Below are positions 42,900 through 52,677 of a stretch of DNA of 64,000 bases, piece by piece. The stretch spans positions 1 through 64,000 of the forward strand of contig NZ_SMSK01000004.1 of the NCBI RefSeq assembly GCF_004354985.1. Reading direction: 5' to 3'. This stretch comes from Segetibacter sp. 3557_3. Lineage in GTDB: Bacteria > Bacteroidota > Bacteroidia > Chitinophagales > Chitinophagaceae. Position 1 is the stretch's first letter; the number at the start of each line of letters is the position of its first letter. The notes below the pieces were generated by a model. It was given only the letters and a program-made list of their open reading frames with translations, did no database searches and had not been told where the DNA came from. The position numbers and the translations under genes are program-made.

Positions 42900-44480
42900 A
42901 TGAGTGATTTCAAGAACCTGGAGAAAACCCTCTGGGCTGCGGCTGACAAATTGCGCAGTAATATGGACGCAGCCGAATACAAACACGTCGTCCTGGGGCT
43001 GATTTTTCTAAAATACATTTCCGATGCTTTCAACGGTCGTTACGACCAGCTGAAGCTCGAACTAGAAGACCCCAACAGCGATTGGTACGTCGAAGAAGAC
43101 CAGGAACGTTACCAAACCCTCAACGACAAAGACGAATACACCAGCAACAACATTTTTTATGTTCCGGAAAAGGCCCGTTGGGCATACCTGCAATCGAGGG
43201 CCAAACTGCCGGAGATCGGCAAGTTGGTCGACGATGCCATGGACGAAATTGAAAAGGTAAACGCACCGCTCAAAGGTGTCTTACCTAAGATCTATGCCGA
43301 TCCTGATCTGAACAAACAGCGGCTTGGCGAGCTGATCGACCTGATTGGTACCATCGGCTTCAATCAACCTGGCCACAAGTCAAAGGATCTGCTGGGCCGG
43401 GTGTATGAGTATTTCCTCGGACAGTTTGCCGATGCTGAAGGCAAAAGCGGCGGGCAGTTCTATACGCCTGGTTCTATTGTAAAGCTGCTGGTAGAGATGC
43501 TGGAACCTTACAAGGGGCGCGTATACGATGGCTGCTGCGGCAGCGGTGGTATGTTTGTACAAAGCGAAAAGTTCATCGAAGAACATGGTGGCCGCCTCGG
43601 CGATATCTCTGTATTCGGACAGGAGAGCAATCCTACGACATTGCGCCTCGCCAAAATGAACCTTGCTATTCGCGGTATTGACACCAAAATCGAGCTTGGC
43701 GACACCTTTTTGCACGACCGTCACAAAGACCTGAAGGCCGACTTTATCATGGCTAATCCCCCTTTTAATATCAGCGACTGGAGCGGTGAACAACTACGGG
43801 AAGATATCCGGTGGAAATACGGGGTACCACCGGTAGGCAATGCCAACTATGCCTGGCTGCAGCATTTTATACACAAGCTTAGCCCCAACGGTACCGCCGG
43901 CATTGTACTCGCCAATGGCAGTATGAACAGCAACACCGGTGGCGAAGGTGACATACGAAAGGCCATGATTGAGGCCGGCCTTATTGATTGTATGGTGGCC
44001 TTGCCTGCTCAGTTGTTCTATAATACCATGATACCTGCCTGCCTGTGGTTTTTGGCACGCAACAAAACCAATGGTAAGTTCCGAAACCGCAGTAGCGAAG
44101 TTTTGTTCATCGATGCGCGTAAGCTTGGTTTTATGACCAACCGCCGGAACAAAGAACTGGCAGATGCCGATATAAAACAGATAACCGAAGCTTACCACTC
44201 CTGGCGCAACAAACCTCTCAGCCCGACGAAGGAGGGATCTCAAACCTACCACGACATCCCCGGCTTTTGCAAGGCAGCTACCCTCGACGAAGTACGAAAC
44301 AATAATTACGTGCTCATGCCCGGGCGTTATGTGGGCACAGAAGCTGAAGAAGATGATGGCATTTTGTTTAGTGACAAAATAGCTGCACTAACAAGTAAAC
44401 TGGCCGAACAACTGAGTAAAGGCCGTTCGTTGGAAACAGAAATACGAGAGAACCTGAAATCAATTGGCTACGAGTTTTAG
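42900..44480 (+). CDS. hsdM: Type I restriction-modification methyltransferase subunit
   Basis: A 526-residue N6-adenine DNA methylase. The HsdM N-terminal helical domain ([35 protein letters not shown]) leads into the catalytic domain: [20 protein letters not shown] motif [15 protein letters not shown], and catalytic NPPF in [14 protein letters not shown]-terminal parts ([40 protein letters not shown]) are complete. It methylates adenines in the target set by HsdS, protecting self DNA. The ATG at 42900 (MSDFKNLEK) fits the family better than the TTG 15 bp upstream. Base composition is richer in G+C than hsdS, sir2 and herA downstream. Confidence 0.97.
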   Translation: MSDFKNLEKTLWAAADKLRSNMDAAEYKHVVLGLIFLKYISDAFNGRYDQLKLELEDPNSDWYVEEDQERYQTLNDKDEYTSNNIFYVPEKARWAYLQSRAKLPEIGKLVDDAMDEIEKVNAPLKGVLPKIYADPDLNKQRLGELIDLIGTIGFNQPGHKSKDLLGRVYEYFLGQFADAEGKSGGQFYTPGSIVKLLVEMLEPYKGRVYDGCCGSGGMFVQSEKFIEEHGGRLGDISVFGQESNPTTLRLAKMNLAIRGIDTKIELGDTFLHDRHKDLKADFIMANPPFNISDWSGEQLREDIRWKYGVPPVGNANYAWLQHFIHKLSPNGTAGIVLANGSMNSNTGGEGDIRKAMIEAGLIDCMVALPAQLFYNTMIPACLWFLARNKTNGKFRNRSSEVLFIDARKLGFMTNRRNKELADADIKQITEAYHSWRNKPLSPTKEGSQTYHDIPGFCKAATLDEVRNNNYVLMPGRYVGTEAEEDDGILFSDKIAALTSKLAEQLSKGRSLETEIRENLKSIGYEF

Positions 44481-44625
44481 ATGTCATCAGTTTTTTTATG
44501 CGCCCGGCGGAAATATGGCTATTTAGCAGCCGTTGCGTCGCACTCTTGTACGGTATATAATAGGGCAGCATTAGCAAACAGCATATGCCGGCATTTATGT
44601 ATTTCGAGTGTAAAAAGTTTAATTA
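44481..44625 (-). repeat. GTGCGACGCAACG-family repeat between hsdM and hsdS
   Basis: Contains TTGCGTCGCACTCTTGTACG (44537-44556), the inverse of the block at 11160-11185, preceded by a TGCGCCCGGCGGAA stretch as at 30005-30020. Type I M and S genes usually overlap or touch, so this insertion separates them and may be one edge of the replaced segment. Confidence 0.6.
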
Positions 44626-44631
44626 TTGCTT

Positions 44632-45810
44632 ATGATTTTTTCAGGATGGAGACAGGTGAAATTAGGGGAAATTTCCTCTAAAATCACTAAAGGTACAACT
44701 CCGACTACATTAGGAGAAAGGTTTGTTGATGAAGGAGTTAACTTTATAAAAGCTGAATCTGTAACGTTTGACGGAACGATTGACAAATCAAAATTCGTTT
44801 ATATAACACCTGACACTCATGAAAAACTTAAGAGATCCCAGCTTGAGGAAGGTGATATATTATTTTCAATGGCCGGAATGGTACTTGGCAAAACTGCCGT
44901 GGTTACGAGTGATTTACTGCCAGCAAATACAAATCAGGCTTTGGCGCTAATTAGGTTAAAAAAAGCCGAGGCATTTCCAAGGTTTATTGATTATTTCATG
45001 AGGCAAAGCTCTTTTTTTCATTACGTGAACAGCAGCACGGGCCAGTCAGCACAACCAAATATAAATTTGCAGGAAATTGGAGACTTAACGATTTCACTTC
45101 CTTCCTTGGCAGTGCAGAAGCGAATTGCCTCCATTCTTTCTTCCTTAGATAATAAAATAGAATTGAACCGGCAAACCAACCAAACATTGGAAGCCATTGC
45201 ACAAGCACTTTTCAAAGAATGGTTTGTCGACTTTAATTTTCCCGGCGCCCCAGGTGAGTTCCAGGATAGTGAATTGGGGAGGATACCGAAGGAGTGGAAG
45301 GTAGGCAAATTGGGGGACTTATTAAATTTTAGAAATGGTAAACCGTCGCCTGAAAGATCTGACAACTATCAGTTCCCGGTCTATGGCGCGAATGGTATAA
45401 TAGGTTTTGCTGAAACCTCTAATGCAGAAGAAAAGAGTATAATAATCGGAAGAGTTGGAAGCTTTTGTGGGGCAGTGTACTTTAATCTTGAAAATTCATA
45501 CGTGACGGATAATGCCATCATCGGAGAACCAAACAGGGTCAAAACCTCAATGTTTTGTTTTCTTTTAGCTAAAAGTTTGAATTTGAACAATTATAGAGTT
45601 GGATCAGGTCAACCTTTATTAAATCAAGCAATATTGTCAGGCATAAAGATTGTCATTCCTTCAGAGAGCATTTTGAAAGTGTTTGAAAAAGTTACACTTT
45701 CTATATTTCAATTTAGCTTCCAGAAGCAGAAGGAAATCAATGTGCTGATTGAACTTCGGGATACTTTGTTACCTAAGTTGATGAAGGGGGAAATGAACAT
45801 TCAAAAATAG
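44632..45810 (+). CDS. hsdS: Type I restriction-modification specificity subunit
   Basis: A 392-residue specificity subunit with two target-recognition domains. Half 1 starts MIFSGWRQVKLGEISSKITKGTTP and closes with the conserved helix SLPSLAVQKRIASILSSLDNKIE followed by FKEWFVDFNFPG (a central hinge motif). Half 2 starts LGRIPKEWKVGKLGDLL and ends FQKQKEINVLIELRDTLLPK LMKGE. The layout is that of a complete HsdS which, with two HsdM, sets the two-part DNA target. Sequence is visibly AT-richer than hsdM. ATG at 44632 chosen; the TTG at 44626 is an alternative. The next gene starts 5 bp after its stop. Confidence 0.93.
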   Translation: MIFSGWRQVKLGEISSKITKGTTPTTLGERFVDEGVNFIKAESVTFDGTIDKSKFVYITPDTHEKLKRSQLEEGDILFSMAGMVLGKTAVVTSDLLPANTNQALALIRLKKAEAFPRFIDYFMRQSSFFHYVNSSTGQSAQPNINLQEIGDLTISLPSLAVQKRIASILSSLDNKIELNRQTNQTLEAIAQALFKEWFVDFNFPGAPGEFQDSELGRIPKEWKVGKLGDLLNFRNGKPSPERSDNYQFPVYGANGIIGFAETSNAEEKSIIIGRVGSFCGAVYFNLENSYVTDNAIIGEPNRVKTSMFCFLLAKSLNLNNYRVGSGQPLLNQAILSGIKIVIPSESILKVFEKVTLSIFQFSFQKQKEINVLIELRDTLLPKLMKGEMNIQK

Positions 45811-45815
45811 ATAGA

Positions 45816-47129
45816 ATGGACGTAGAATTTTGGCAAAGAGTGCATAAGGTAAAAACAAATACTGAATGCGAATCTTTTAATGATGCACCGCAACCATCTG
45901 ATTGGCGGCCGAAGATTGAACCCTGGCTTAGTGCAATTTTCCAAAGTGAGCATTTTTCAGTATTGATTGGATCTGGAATGACAACAGGATTATGCTACAT
46001 GGCAGGTGTTGAAGCACAAGCAATGGGAAGACTTGAACTAGATGGAGTCTATTCCCAAATAATTGCAGAGGCTGCAAACGAGTCAGCATCAGCGATGGAA
46101 AGAGGGGAAGCAAACTTGGAGGACGATATCCGAGTTGCTTTAGAGCTGCTGCGAGGTTATCAAATACAAAAACACCACGACAGGGAACAGTTGAATGCCG
46201 AATTGGATCATAAATTAAATTCTTTCATCAAGAATATTCTTGCTACAGAACGTTCCTTTAAGGAGAAGCTTGGGTTAGCTACCGGAGAAGAACAGGCGAA
46301 AGCTTTAGTTGCATTTAAATACTTAAACTCATTTCTACTAAGTTTTTCAAGTAGAGCAGCCTCCCGGGAAAGATTGAACATCTTTACAACCAATTATGAC
46401 AGATTTTTAGAATTTGGATGTGATGAAGCTGGAATAATTTTAATGGATCGTTTTAAGGGAAAACTGCAACCAATATTTAGAAACACCAAATTGGAGCTGG
46501 ATTACCATTATAACCCGCCTGGAATTCGAGGCGAACCCAGGTATGTTGAAGGTGTAGCAAGGATTACAAAGCTACACGGATCCGTTGATTGGAAATTCGA
46601 AGATTATGGAAAGATTATACGGATGCTTTTACCATTCGGCGCGGCTGATACTCATCCTGAAATACCCCGAGAGGCGACTAAGCAAGCTGTTATTTATCCC
46701 AATTCAGCAAAAGATATAGAAACTGCATATTATCCCTATTCTGAACTTTTTAGAGATTTTTCTTCTTCTATTTGCCGACCGAATTCTGCCATTGTTACCT
46801 ACGGCTATGGTTTCGGAGACTCTCACATTAATAGGATTATTGCTGATATGTTCACAATCCCTTCAACACATCTTGTGATTATAGCTTATGGTGATCCTGG
46901 GGATAAAATACAAAGGTTTTTAGCAGACAAGAATGAAGCACAATACACTTTGTTAATGGGACCACATTTTGGAGAACTAAAATCCCTCGTTGATTTCTAT
47001 TTACCTAAATCTGCCATTGATAGGTTAACAATAAAAATGCGTGACCTCGTGAGCCGACGTGATAAACCTGGGGCAGTAAATTCCAGTTCGAACAACGAAA
47101 CAACAAACAGTGATGAACCAGCTTCATGA
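45816..47129 (+). CDS. SIR2-family NADase of a SIR2-HerA defence module
   Basis: A 437-residue SIR2-like protein without signal peptide. NAD-binding landmarks are VLIGSGMTTG (about 49-58), IFTTNYDRFLE (TTNYD 191-195) and ITKLHGSVDW (LHGSVDW 253-259), followed by YGYGFGDSHINRII. In defence systems this group hydrolyses NAD+ on phage infection and stops the infected cell. It overlaps the herA gene by 17 bases, as expected of a two-gene SIR2-HerA (Nezha-type) module in which HerA hexamers bind and gate SIR2. It is AT-rich, begins 5 bp after hsdS, and so looks like a cassette inserted inside a type I locus. Confidence 0.88.
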   Translation: MDVEFWQRVHKVKTNTECESFNDAPQPSDWRPKIEPWLSAIFQSEHFSVLIGSGMTTGLCYMAGVEAQAMGRLELDGVYSQIIAEAANESASAMERGEANLEDDIRVALELLRGYQIQKHHDREQLNAELDHKLNSFIKNILATERSFKEKLGLATGEEQAKALVAFKYLNSFLLSFSSRAASRERLNIFTTNYDRFLEFGCDEAGIILMDRFKGKLQPIFRNTKLELDYHYNPPGIRGEPRYVEGVARITKLHGSVDWKFEDYGKIIRMLLPFGAADTHPEIPREATKQAVIYPNSAKDIETAYYPYSELFRDFSSSICRPNSAIVTYGYGFGDSHINRIIADMFTIPSTHLVIIAYGDPGDKIQRFLADKNEAQYTLLMGPHFGELKSLVDFYLPKSAIDRLTIKMRDLVSRRDKPGAVNSSSNNETTNSDEPAS

Positions 47130-49260
47130 TTTTGACCAGCTTAGAAACCTAACTATTGGAATGGTGGACTATGTATCACCAGTAGAAATTAGAGTATTAT
47201 TAGAGCCAGATGCACCACAAAATACCGCATTGAATAATGGAGTGCCTTCTCTTTTCCCTCGAATCAATGGTTATGTCCTAATACCAAATGAAATCGGAGC
47301 GGTAGTCGGAGTGATAAGTTGGATTGGAACAGAACACTCTAGTTATCCTAAAAGAAAGGGGTTTAAGGATTACGACTTAATAGATTTACCGTTTCCAACT
47401 AGGAAAATGATGATTAATCCAGTTGGCACACTCAAGACTATAGTGTCTGACAGCGAAAGTTTTCATCGACTTGAAAGAGGGGTCTATTCATTTCCATCGG
47501 TTGGAGATACCGTTATACTTCCAAAGCATGAACAACTTAGAGCAATAGTAGAAAATAGTGACAAAGGAGCTTTCGTAAGAATCGGAACAGCACCAATCGC
47601 TGGAGATGCAACTGTGACCATAAATCCTGATAGACTATTCGGTAGACACGTAGCCGTGCTAGGCAATACGGGCAGTGGTAAATCTTGTTCGGCTGCTGGC
47701 CTAATCAGATGGTCATTAGAAGAGGCAGAAAAACATAAAGCAGGAATAGGAAACCTAAATGGTCGATTTGTAATACTTGATCCTAATGGTGAATACTGTG
47801 ATTGTTTCAGCGATTTAAACATTACAGTTAAGCGATTTAAGATTGAAATTTCTGAAAGGGAAGCTGGAATTTTTAAAAGCTTAAAAGTCCCGGGGTGGTT
47901 ATGGAATAGCTTTGAATGGAGTTCCTTTTCCCAAGCATCTGCTAAGACACAAAAGCCAATTTTAAGACGAGCATTGAGGGAACTTAGAAATGGCTCAAAG
48001 ACAGATACAGATACTACAGCCCTACAGTACAATCGATATGTAAAAAGTTGTGTGATTTCTTTAAAAAGTGATTTAAGAACAGGGTCTCGGGCCTTTTCTG
48101 AATGGCCCGGTAAAAACGATTTTGGAAAAAAGCTTCGGGCATATAAAGATAGTTTATTAGCATTCATCGGTAGAGTAGATGAACAACTTAGAAATCAAAT
48201 AGAACAAGCAGCTTCGAATTTAGATGCAATCGCTCAATCAAGATATGCACCCTTCAACAATGGTCAAATTAATTATGAACCTTTTACTGTTGCACAAGTT
48301 TATTCAACAATTGAAACGGTCGAAACTTTACTTAGCGATACTACTCCTAATATAGAAGCGACTGATATTGACGAAGATTCTCCGGTTCCATTTGACCCTG
48401 AATTACTTCCGCAACATGTTGAAACATTGTCTGAGGAACAAGGAGTGCTTCAACATCTCGATTTTTTGATACTTCGAATCAAGACCCTTTTAGCTGATAA
48501 AAGGATGAAGAAAGTTGTAGGTAGGGATGATGATGTCACCCTTGAAAATTGGTTAAATGATTATCTGACGGGTATCACGATTATTGATTTATCACTTATT
48601 CCATCAGATGTAGTTCATTTGATTGTTTCAGTTATTTCTCGCATAATATTCGAAGCTGTACAGAGATATAGGCGACGAAACGAGAAGGTTCTTCCAACTG
48701 TACTTATGCTAGAGGAAGCTCATAACTTTATCAAGAAGACATTTTCAGCTCCTGAAGAACTGTCAACATCGGAAGTGTGCAGTCAAACGTTCGAAAAGAT
48801 AGCAAAGGAAGGAAGGAAGTTTGGCTTAAGTCTACTTATCTCCTCTCAGCGACCCTCTGAATTATCTGATACAGTTCTCTCTCAGTGTAACACCTTTTTA
48901 CTTCACAGGATAGTTAATGATCGAGACCAAGATTTGGTGAAGCGACTAGTGCCGGACAATATAGGGGGATTATTGAAAGAGTTACCTGTACTACCAACAC
49001 AAAAAGCAATACTGTTAGGGTGGGCGTCACCTCTTCCTATGTTAGTTCAACTTCGCTCACTCACTAAAAGTCAAAGGCCGAAGTCTCAAGATCCTGATTT
49101 TTGGGATGTATGGACTGGTAAAGAAGAAAGGACAGCAAACTGGACAGAAATCGTTACCGATTGGACAGGAGAAGCGCAAAGTGCAGATAATGTTCAGACA
49201 GAAACAGCTACATCAAGTGAAACAAGTTCTTCTACTGATGAAGATAATCTACCCTTTTAA
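47113..49260 (+). CDS. HerA-type ATPase/helicase
   Basis: A 715-residue HerA/FtsK-superfamily ATPase. The N-terminal HAS-barrel-like region (GMVDYVSPVEIRVLLEPDAP, YVLIPNEIGAVVGVISWI) precedes Walker A GNTGSGKS (184-191). A long helical insert follows (about 250-480), then Walker B with tandem glutamates LMLEEAHN (about 531-538), ASGFSL-equivalent GLSLLISSQRPSELSD, and NTFLLHRIVNDRDQD with the arginine finger region. HerA hexamers normally translocate DNA; in SIR2-HerA modules they assemble with SIR2 into a large complex. An acidic Ser/Thr-rich tail ends the protein. ATG at 47113 is preferred over GTG at 47110. Confidence 0.9.
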   Translation: MNQLHDFDQLRNLTIGMVDYVSPVEIRVLLEPDAPQNTALNNGVPSLFPRINGYVLIPNEIGAVVGVISWIGTEHSSYPKRKGFKDYDLIDLPFPTRKMMINPVGTLKTIVSDSESFHRLERGVYSFPSVGDTVILPKHEQLRAIVENSDKGAFVRIGTAPIAGDATVTINPDRLFGRHVAVLGNTGSGKSCSAAGLIRWSLEEAEKHKAGIGNLNGRFVILDPNGEYCDCFSDLNITVKRFKIEISEREAGIFKSLKVPGWLWNSFEWSSFSQASAKTQKPILRRALRELRNGSKTDTDTTALQYNRYVKSCVISLKSDLRTGSRAFSEWPGKNDFGKKLRAYKDSLLAFIGRVDEQLRNQIEQAASNLDAIAQSRYAPFNNGQINYEPFTVAQVYSTIETVETLLSDTTPNIEATDIDEDSPVPFDPELLPQHVETLSEEQGVLQHLDFLILRIKTLLADKRMKKVVGRDDDVTLENWLNDYLTGITIIDLSLIPSDVVHLIVSVISRIIFEAVQRYRRRNEKVLPTVLMLEEAHNFIKKTFSAPEELSTSEVCSQTFEKIAKEGRKFGLSLLISSQRPSELSDTVLSQCNTFLLHRIVNDRDQDLVKRLVPDNIGGLLKELPVLPTQKAILLGWASPLPMLVQLRSLTKSQRPKSQDPDFWDVWTGKEERTANWTEIVTDWTGEAQSADNVQTETATSSETSSSTDEDNLPF

Positions 49261-49277
49261 TTCCTATTTCTACAACA

Positions 49278-49440
49278 ATGAGCCTCCTTACCGAGGATGA
49301 ACTTGAACAAATCGCGTAAGGGATTGCAGCGGATACCCCACAGCCGACGAAGGAGGCGAGGAGTAGCAGCGAAAAGCCCGACCCCTTTCCCGGCATTAAG
49401 CCGGGATGGGGACACGCCCTAAAAAGTTCCTTACTGCCTT
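49278..49440 (+). pseudogene. Vestigial hsdR start plus intergenic repeat
   Basis: The 13-codon frame 49278-49319 reads MSLLTEDELEQIA and stops. The true HsdR, 207 bp further, starts MSNFLTEDEIEQIA. Eleven of thirteen residues match while the DNA is clearly diverged, so this is the beginning of a different hsdR allele. It is followed by a GC-rich block (GGATTGCAGCGGATACCCCA ... AGCCCGACCCC) that resembles a widely scattered Bacteroidota intergenic repeat (from memory) and contains the hairpin TCCCGGC/GCCGGGA. Confidence 0.75.
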
Positions 49441-49484
49441 GACATAAAACTAGCAATAAAAAACACCTATCGAAACTTGCTGCT

Positions 49485-52400
49485 ATGAGTAATTTTCTTA
49501 CCGAAGATGAAATAGAACAAATCGCCCTCGACCTTTTAAAAGATGATCTGGGATACGACACCGTCTTCGGTCCTGACCTGGTGGACTCGGATACTCCTGA
49601 ACGCACACACGCCGAGGTGGTACTATCTTCCCGTCTGCAAGCCGCGATTGACCGCATCAACCCACATATACCTGCTGAGGCCAGGGAAGAGGCATTTAAA
49701 AAAGTACAGCGTGCCGCATCTATCGACGCACTTGCAAGCAATGAGGCGTTTCATGTAATGCTTACCGATGGCATTGATGTAAAATTTCGTGTCGCTACCG
49801 GTACCAGGAGCGATAAGGTTTGGCTGATTGATTACAACAATCCACACCAAAATAACTTTTTGGCAGTTAACCAGTTTACAGTTATCGAAAACCACGTTAA
49901 TAAAAGAGCGGACCTTGTTTTGTTTATCAATGGTTTGCCCCTGATAGTAATAGAGCTCAAAAACGCTACCGACGAAAATGCTGACGTATACGCTGCGTAC
50001 CAGCAGCTCCAAACGTATAAAAGCACCATTCCATTACTTTTTCAATACAATTGTTTTATGATCGCCAGCGATGGCTGGTTTGCAAAAGCAGGTACCATCA
50101 GCAGCGACTTTAGCCGCTTTATGGAGTGGAAGACCTCAGACGGAGAAAACATTGTAGACACCAATACGGAGGCGGAGATGGAACCGATGCTGAAAGGCAT
50201 GTTGCGAAAAGAAAGCCTTTTAGACATCATCCGTTACTTCATTGGTTTTGAAAAGAGTAAGGAAAAGACGATAAAGAAGATTGCAGCCTACCACCAGTAT
50301 TACGCGGTTAATAAAGCGATTGCTACAACAGTCAGAGCTTCAGGCAACCTGGGCGATAAAAGAGCAGGTGTTATCTGGCACACCCAGGGTTCGGGTAAGA
50401 GTTTAAGCATGGTGTTCTACACCGGTAAAATGGTCGTGGAGCCTGCAATGAATAATCCTACGATTGTCGTACTAACCGACCGCAACGACCTCGACGATCA
50501 GCTCTTCGGCACCTTTTGCGACTGCCAGCAGTTATTAAGACAGGAGCCAAAGCAGGCAACCAATCGCAAAAGCCTTCGCGACTTGTTAGCTGTTGCTTCC
50601 GGCGGTATTGTGTTTACCACCATTCAGAAGTTTCTGCCCGAGGAAAAGGGCGACAACTTTCCCATGCTCACCGACCGCAGAAACGTGGTTGTGGTAGCAG
50701 ATGAAGCACACCGCAGCCAGTACGACTTTATTGATGGCTTTGCACGTAATATGCGCGATGCTTTGCCGAATGCATCTTTCATTGGCTTTACTGGTACCCC
50801 AATTGAAAAGCAGGATGCCAGCACCCAGGCCGTATTTGGCGATTACATAGACGTGTATGATATAGAGCAGGCGGTAAAAGACGGAGCCACCGTGCGCATT
50901 TACTACGAAAGCCGCCTCGCGAAGGTAAAGTTGAGCGAAGAAGAGAAGAAGATCATGGATCAGAAGGTGGAGGAGATAACCGAAGACGAAGAACTGACCG
51001 ACAAACAAAAACGATTTGCCAAATGGGCCAGCAAGGAAGCGGTGGTAGGTAGTACTACCCGTTTGCAGCAGGTAGCCAAAGACATGGTTCAGCACTTCGA
51101 CCAGCGGCTCAACGCAAGTAAAGGAAAAGCCATGTTTGTGGCGATGAGTCGCAGGATAGCAGTGGAACTGCACGATGAGATCGTTCATCTCAGACCAGAC
51201 TGGTACAGCAAAGACGATGATAAAGGCGCAATTAAGGTGATCATGACCGGCAGCAGCAGTGACGGCCCAGAATGGGCTGAACACATCCGAAACAAAAAGA
51301 AACGAACCGACATTGGCAACCGGCTAAAAGATCCGGAAGATGAACTGAAGATTGTGATTGTACGTGATATGTGGTTGACAGGCTTCGATGCGCCTGTGCT
51401 GCACACGTTATACGTAGACAAGCCCATGAGCGGGCATAACCTGATGCAGGCTATTGCAAGGATCAACCGGGTATTTGGTGACAAGCAGGGTGGGCTGGTG
51501 GTTGATTACATCGGCATTGCACAAGACCTGAAGAAGGCATTGGCTACCTATACCGAAAGTAAAGGAAAAGGAAAGCTTACGCATGATATTGATGAAGCTG
51601 CAGCGAAGATGTTGGAAATATACGAGTTGGTCGCCGACTTGTTTGCCGGGTTCGACTACAAAGCATACTTCAACCAGACACCCAGGCAAAAAATGCAGTT
51701 TATTCTCGAGGCTGCGAACTTCATCTTAGGTCTCACCGAAGTGGATGAGTCGGGCAATGTTATCAGAAATGGAAAACAAAAATACAAAGATGCAGTTACA
51801 CGTCTGTCGCAAGCTTTCGCACTGTCGGTCACCCATCCTGATGCGCTGCTAATAAGAGATGACCTTGCGTTCTTCCAGGCCATCAAAGCACGTATAGCAA
51901 AGTTCGACGAAAGCAAACGGAAGCGGAGTAACCAGGAGATAGAAACTGCATTACGGCAGATTGTGAATGACGCGATTATTTCGGAAGATGTGGTGGATGT
52001 ATATGATGCTGCCGGCATCAAAAAGCCCGATATTTCTATTCTCGATGACAAGTTTCTAGCAAGCGTGAGAAACCTGCCCCAAAAGAACCTGGCCTTAGAA
52101 TTACTCAAGCGTTTGCTCAACGATGAAGTAAAGAACAATTCGAAAAGCAATGTTTCTCAAGGTAAAAAGTTCTCTAAGTTACTTGAAGAAGCAGTTAAGC
52201 GTTACCAAAGCGGTCTTATTGAAGCTGCCCAAGTAATCGACGAGATGATAAGACTTGCTAAGGAAATGCGGGAGGCCGCAGAGCGTGGCGAAAAGCTAGA
52301 CTTAAGGCAGGATGAACTAGCGTTCTATGATGCGCTTGCTGAGAATCCTACAGCTGAAACAATATTAGGGGATAAGACGTTACGCGCAATCGCACATGAA

Positions 52401-52610
52401 TTGGTCGAGAGCGTCAGGCGAAATACCTCCATCGACTGGCAGCTAAAAGAAAGTGTTCAGGCAAAAATCCGCTCACTCATAAAACGTATACTCCGTAAAT
52501 ACAAATATCCACCAGACAATCCCGCTACAGGCGAGTACACTGTTTCAGTAAACAAGGTACTGACCCAGGCAGAGATGTTTGCGGATTATTGGAGTGGAGA
52601 GGCGGCGTGA
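49485..52610 (+). CDS. hsdR: Type I restriction endonuclease subunit R
   Basis: A 1041-residue motor and nuclease subunit. The N-terminal PD-(D/E)XK nuclease has RADLVLFINGLPLIVIELKN with the Asp and ExK residues. The SF2 motor follows: Walker A TQGSGKSLSMVFY, ADEAHRSQYDF (DEAH), GFTGTPIE, VAMSRRIAV, MTGSSSDGPEW and MQAIARINRVFGDK. The C-terminal helical region that contacts HsdM is complete. It translocates DNA and cuts far from unmethylated targets. With hsdM it shares higher G+C than the hsdS-sir2-herA block between them. The ATG (MSNFLTEDEIE) is directly after the vestigial copy of the same start. Confidence 0.96.
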   Translation: MSNFLTEDEIEQIALDLLKDDLGYDTVFGPDLVDSDTPERTHAEVVLSSRLQAAIDRINPHIPAEAREEAFKKVQRAASIDALASNEAFHVMLTDGIDVKFRVATGTRSDKVWLIDYNNPHQNNFLAVNQFTVIENHVNKRADLVLFINGLPLIVIELKNATDENADVYAAYQQLQTYKSTIPLLFQYNCFMIASDGWFAKAGTISSDFSRFMEWKTSDGENIVDTNTEAEMEPMLKGMLRKESLLDIIRYFIGFEKSKEKTIKKIAAYHQYYAVNKAIATTVRASGNLGDKRAGVIWHTQGSGKSLSMVFYTGKMVVEPAMNNPTIVVLTDRNDLDDQLFGTFCDCQQLLRQEPKQATNRKSLRDLLAVASGGIVFTTIQKFLPEEKGDNFPMLTDRRNVVVVADEAHRSQYDFIDGFARNMRDALPNASFIGFTGTPIEKQDASTQAVFGDYIDVYDIEQAVKDGATVRIYYESRLAKVKLSEEEKKIMDQKVEEITEDEELTDKQKRFAKWASKEAVVGSTTRLQQVAKDMVQHFDQRLNASKGKAMFVAMSRRIAVELHDEIVHLRPDWYSKDDDKGAIKVIMTGSSSDGPEWAEHIRNKKKRTDIGNRLKDPEDELKIVIVRDMWLTGFDAPVLHTLYVDKPMSGHNLMQAIARINRVFGDKQGGLVVDYIGIAQDLKKALATYTESKGKGKLTHDIDEAAAKMLEIYELVADLFAGFDYKAYFNQTPRQKMQFILEAANFILGLTEVDESGNVIRNGKQKYKDAVTRLSQAFALSVTHPDALLIRDDLAFFQAIKARIAKFDESKRKRSNQEIETALRQIVNDAIISEDVVDVYDAAGIKKPDISILDDKFLASVRNLPQKNLALELLKRLLNDEVKNNSKSNVSQGKKFSKLLEEAVKRYQSGLIEAAQVIDEMIRLAKEMREAAERGEKLDLRQDELAFYDALAENPTAETILGDKTLRAIAHELVESVRRNTSIDWQLKESVQAKIRSLIKRILRKYKYPPDNPATGEYTVSVNKVLTQAEMFADYWSGEAA

Positions 52611-52677
52611 GTTGGCTCCAAAACGTTTTTCTTTCACCAAACAACAATTCAACACATTATTCTCCAAAGAACACCAG

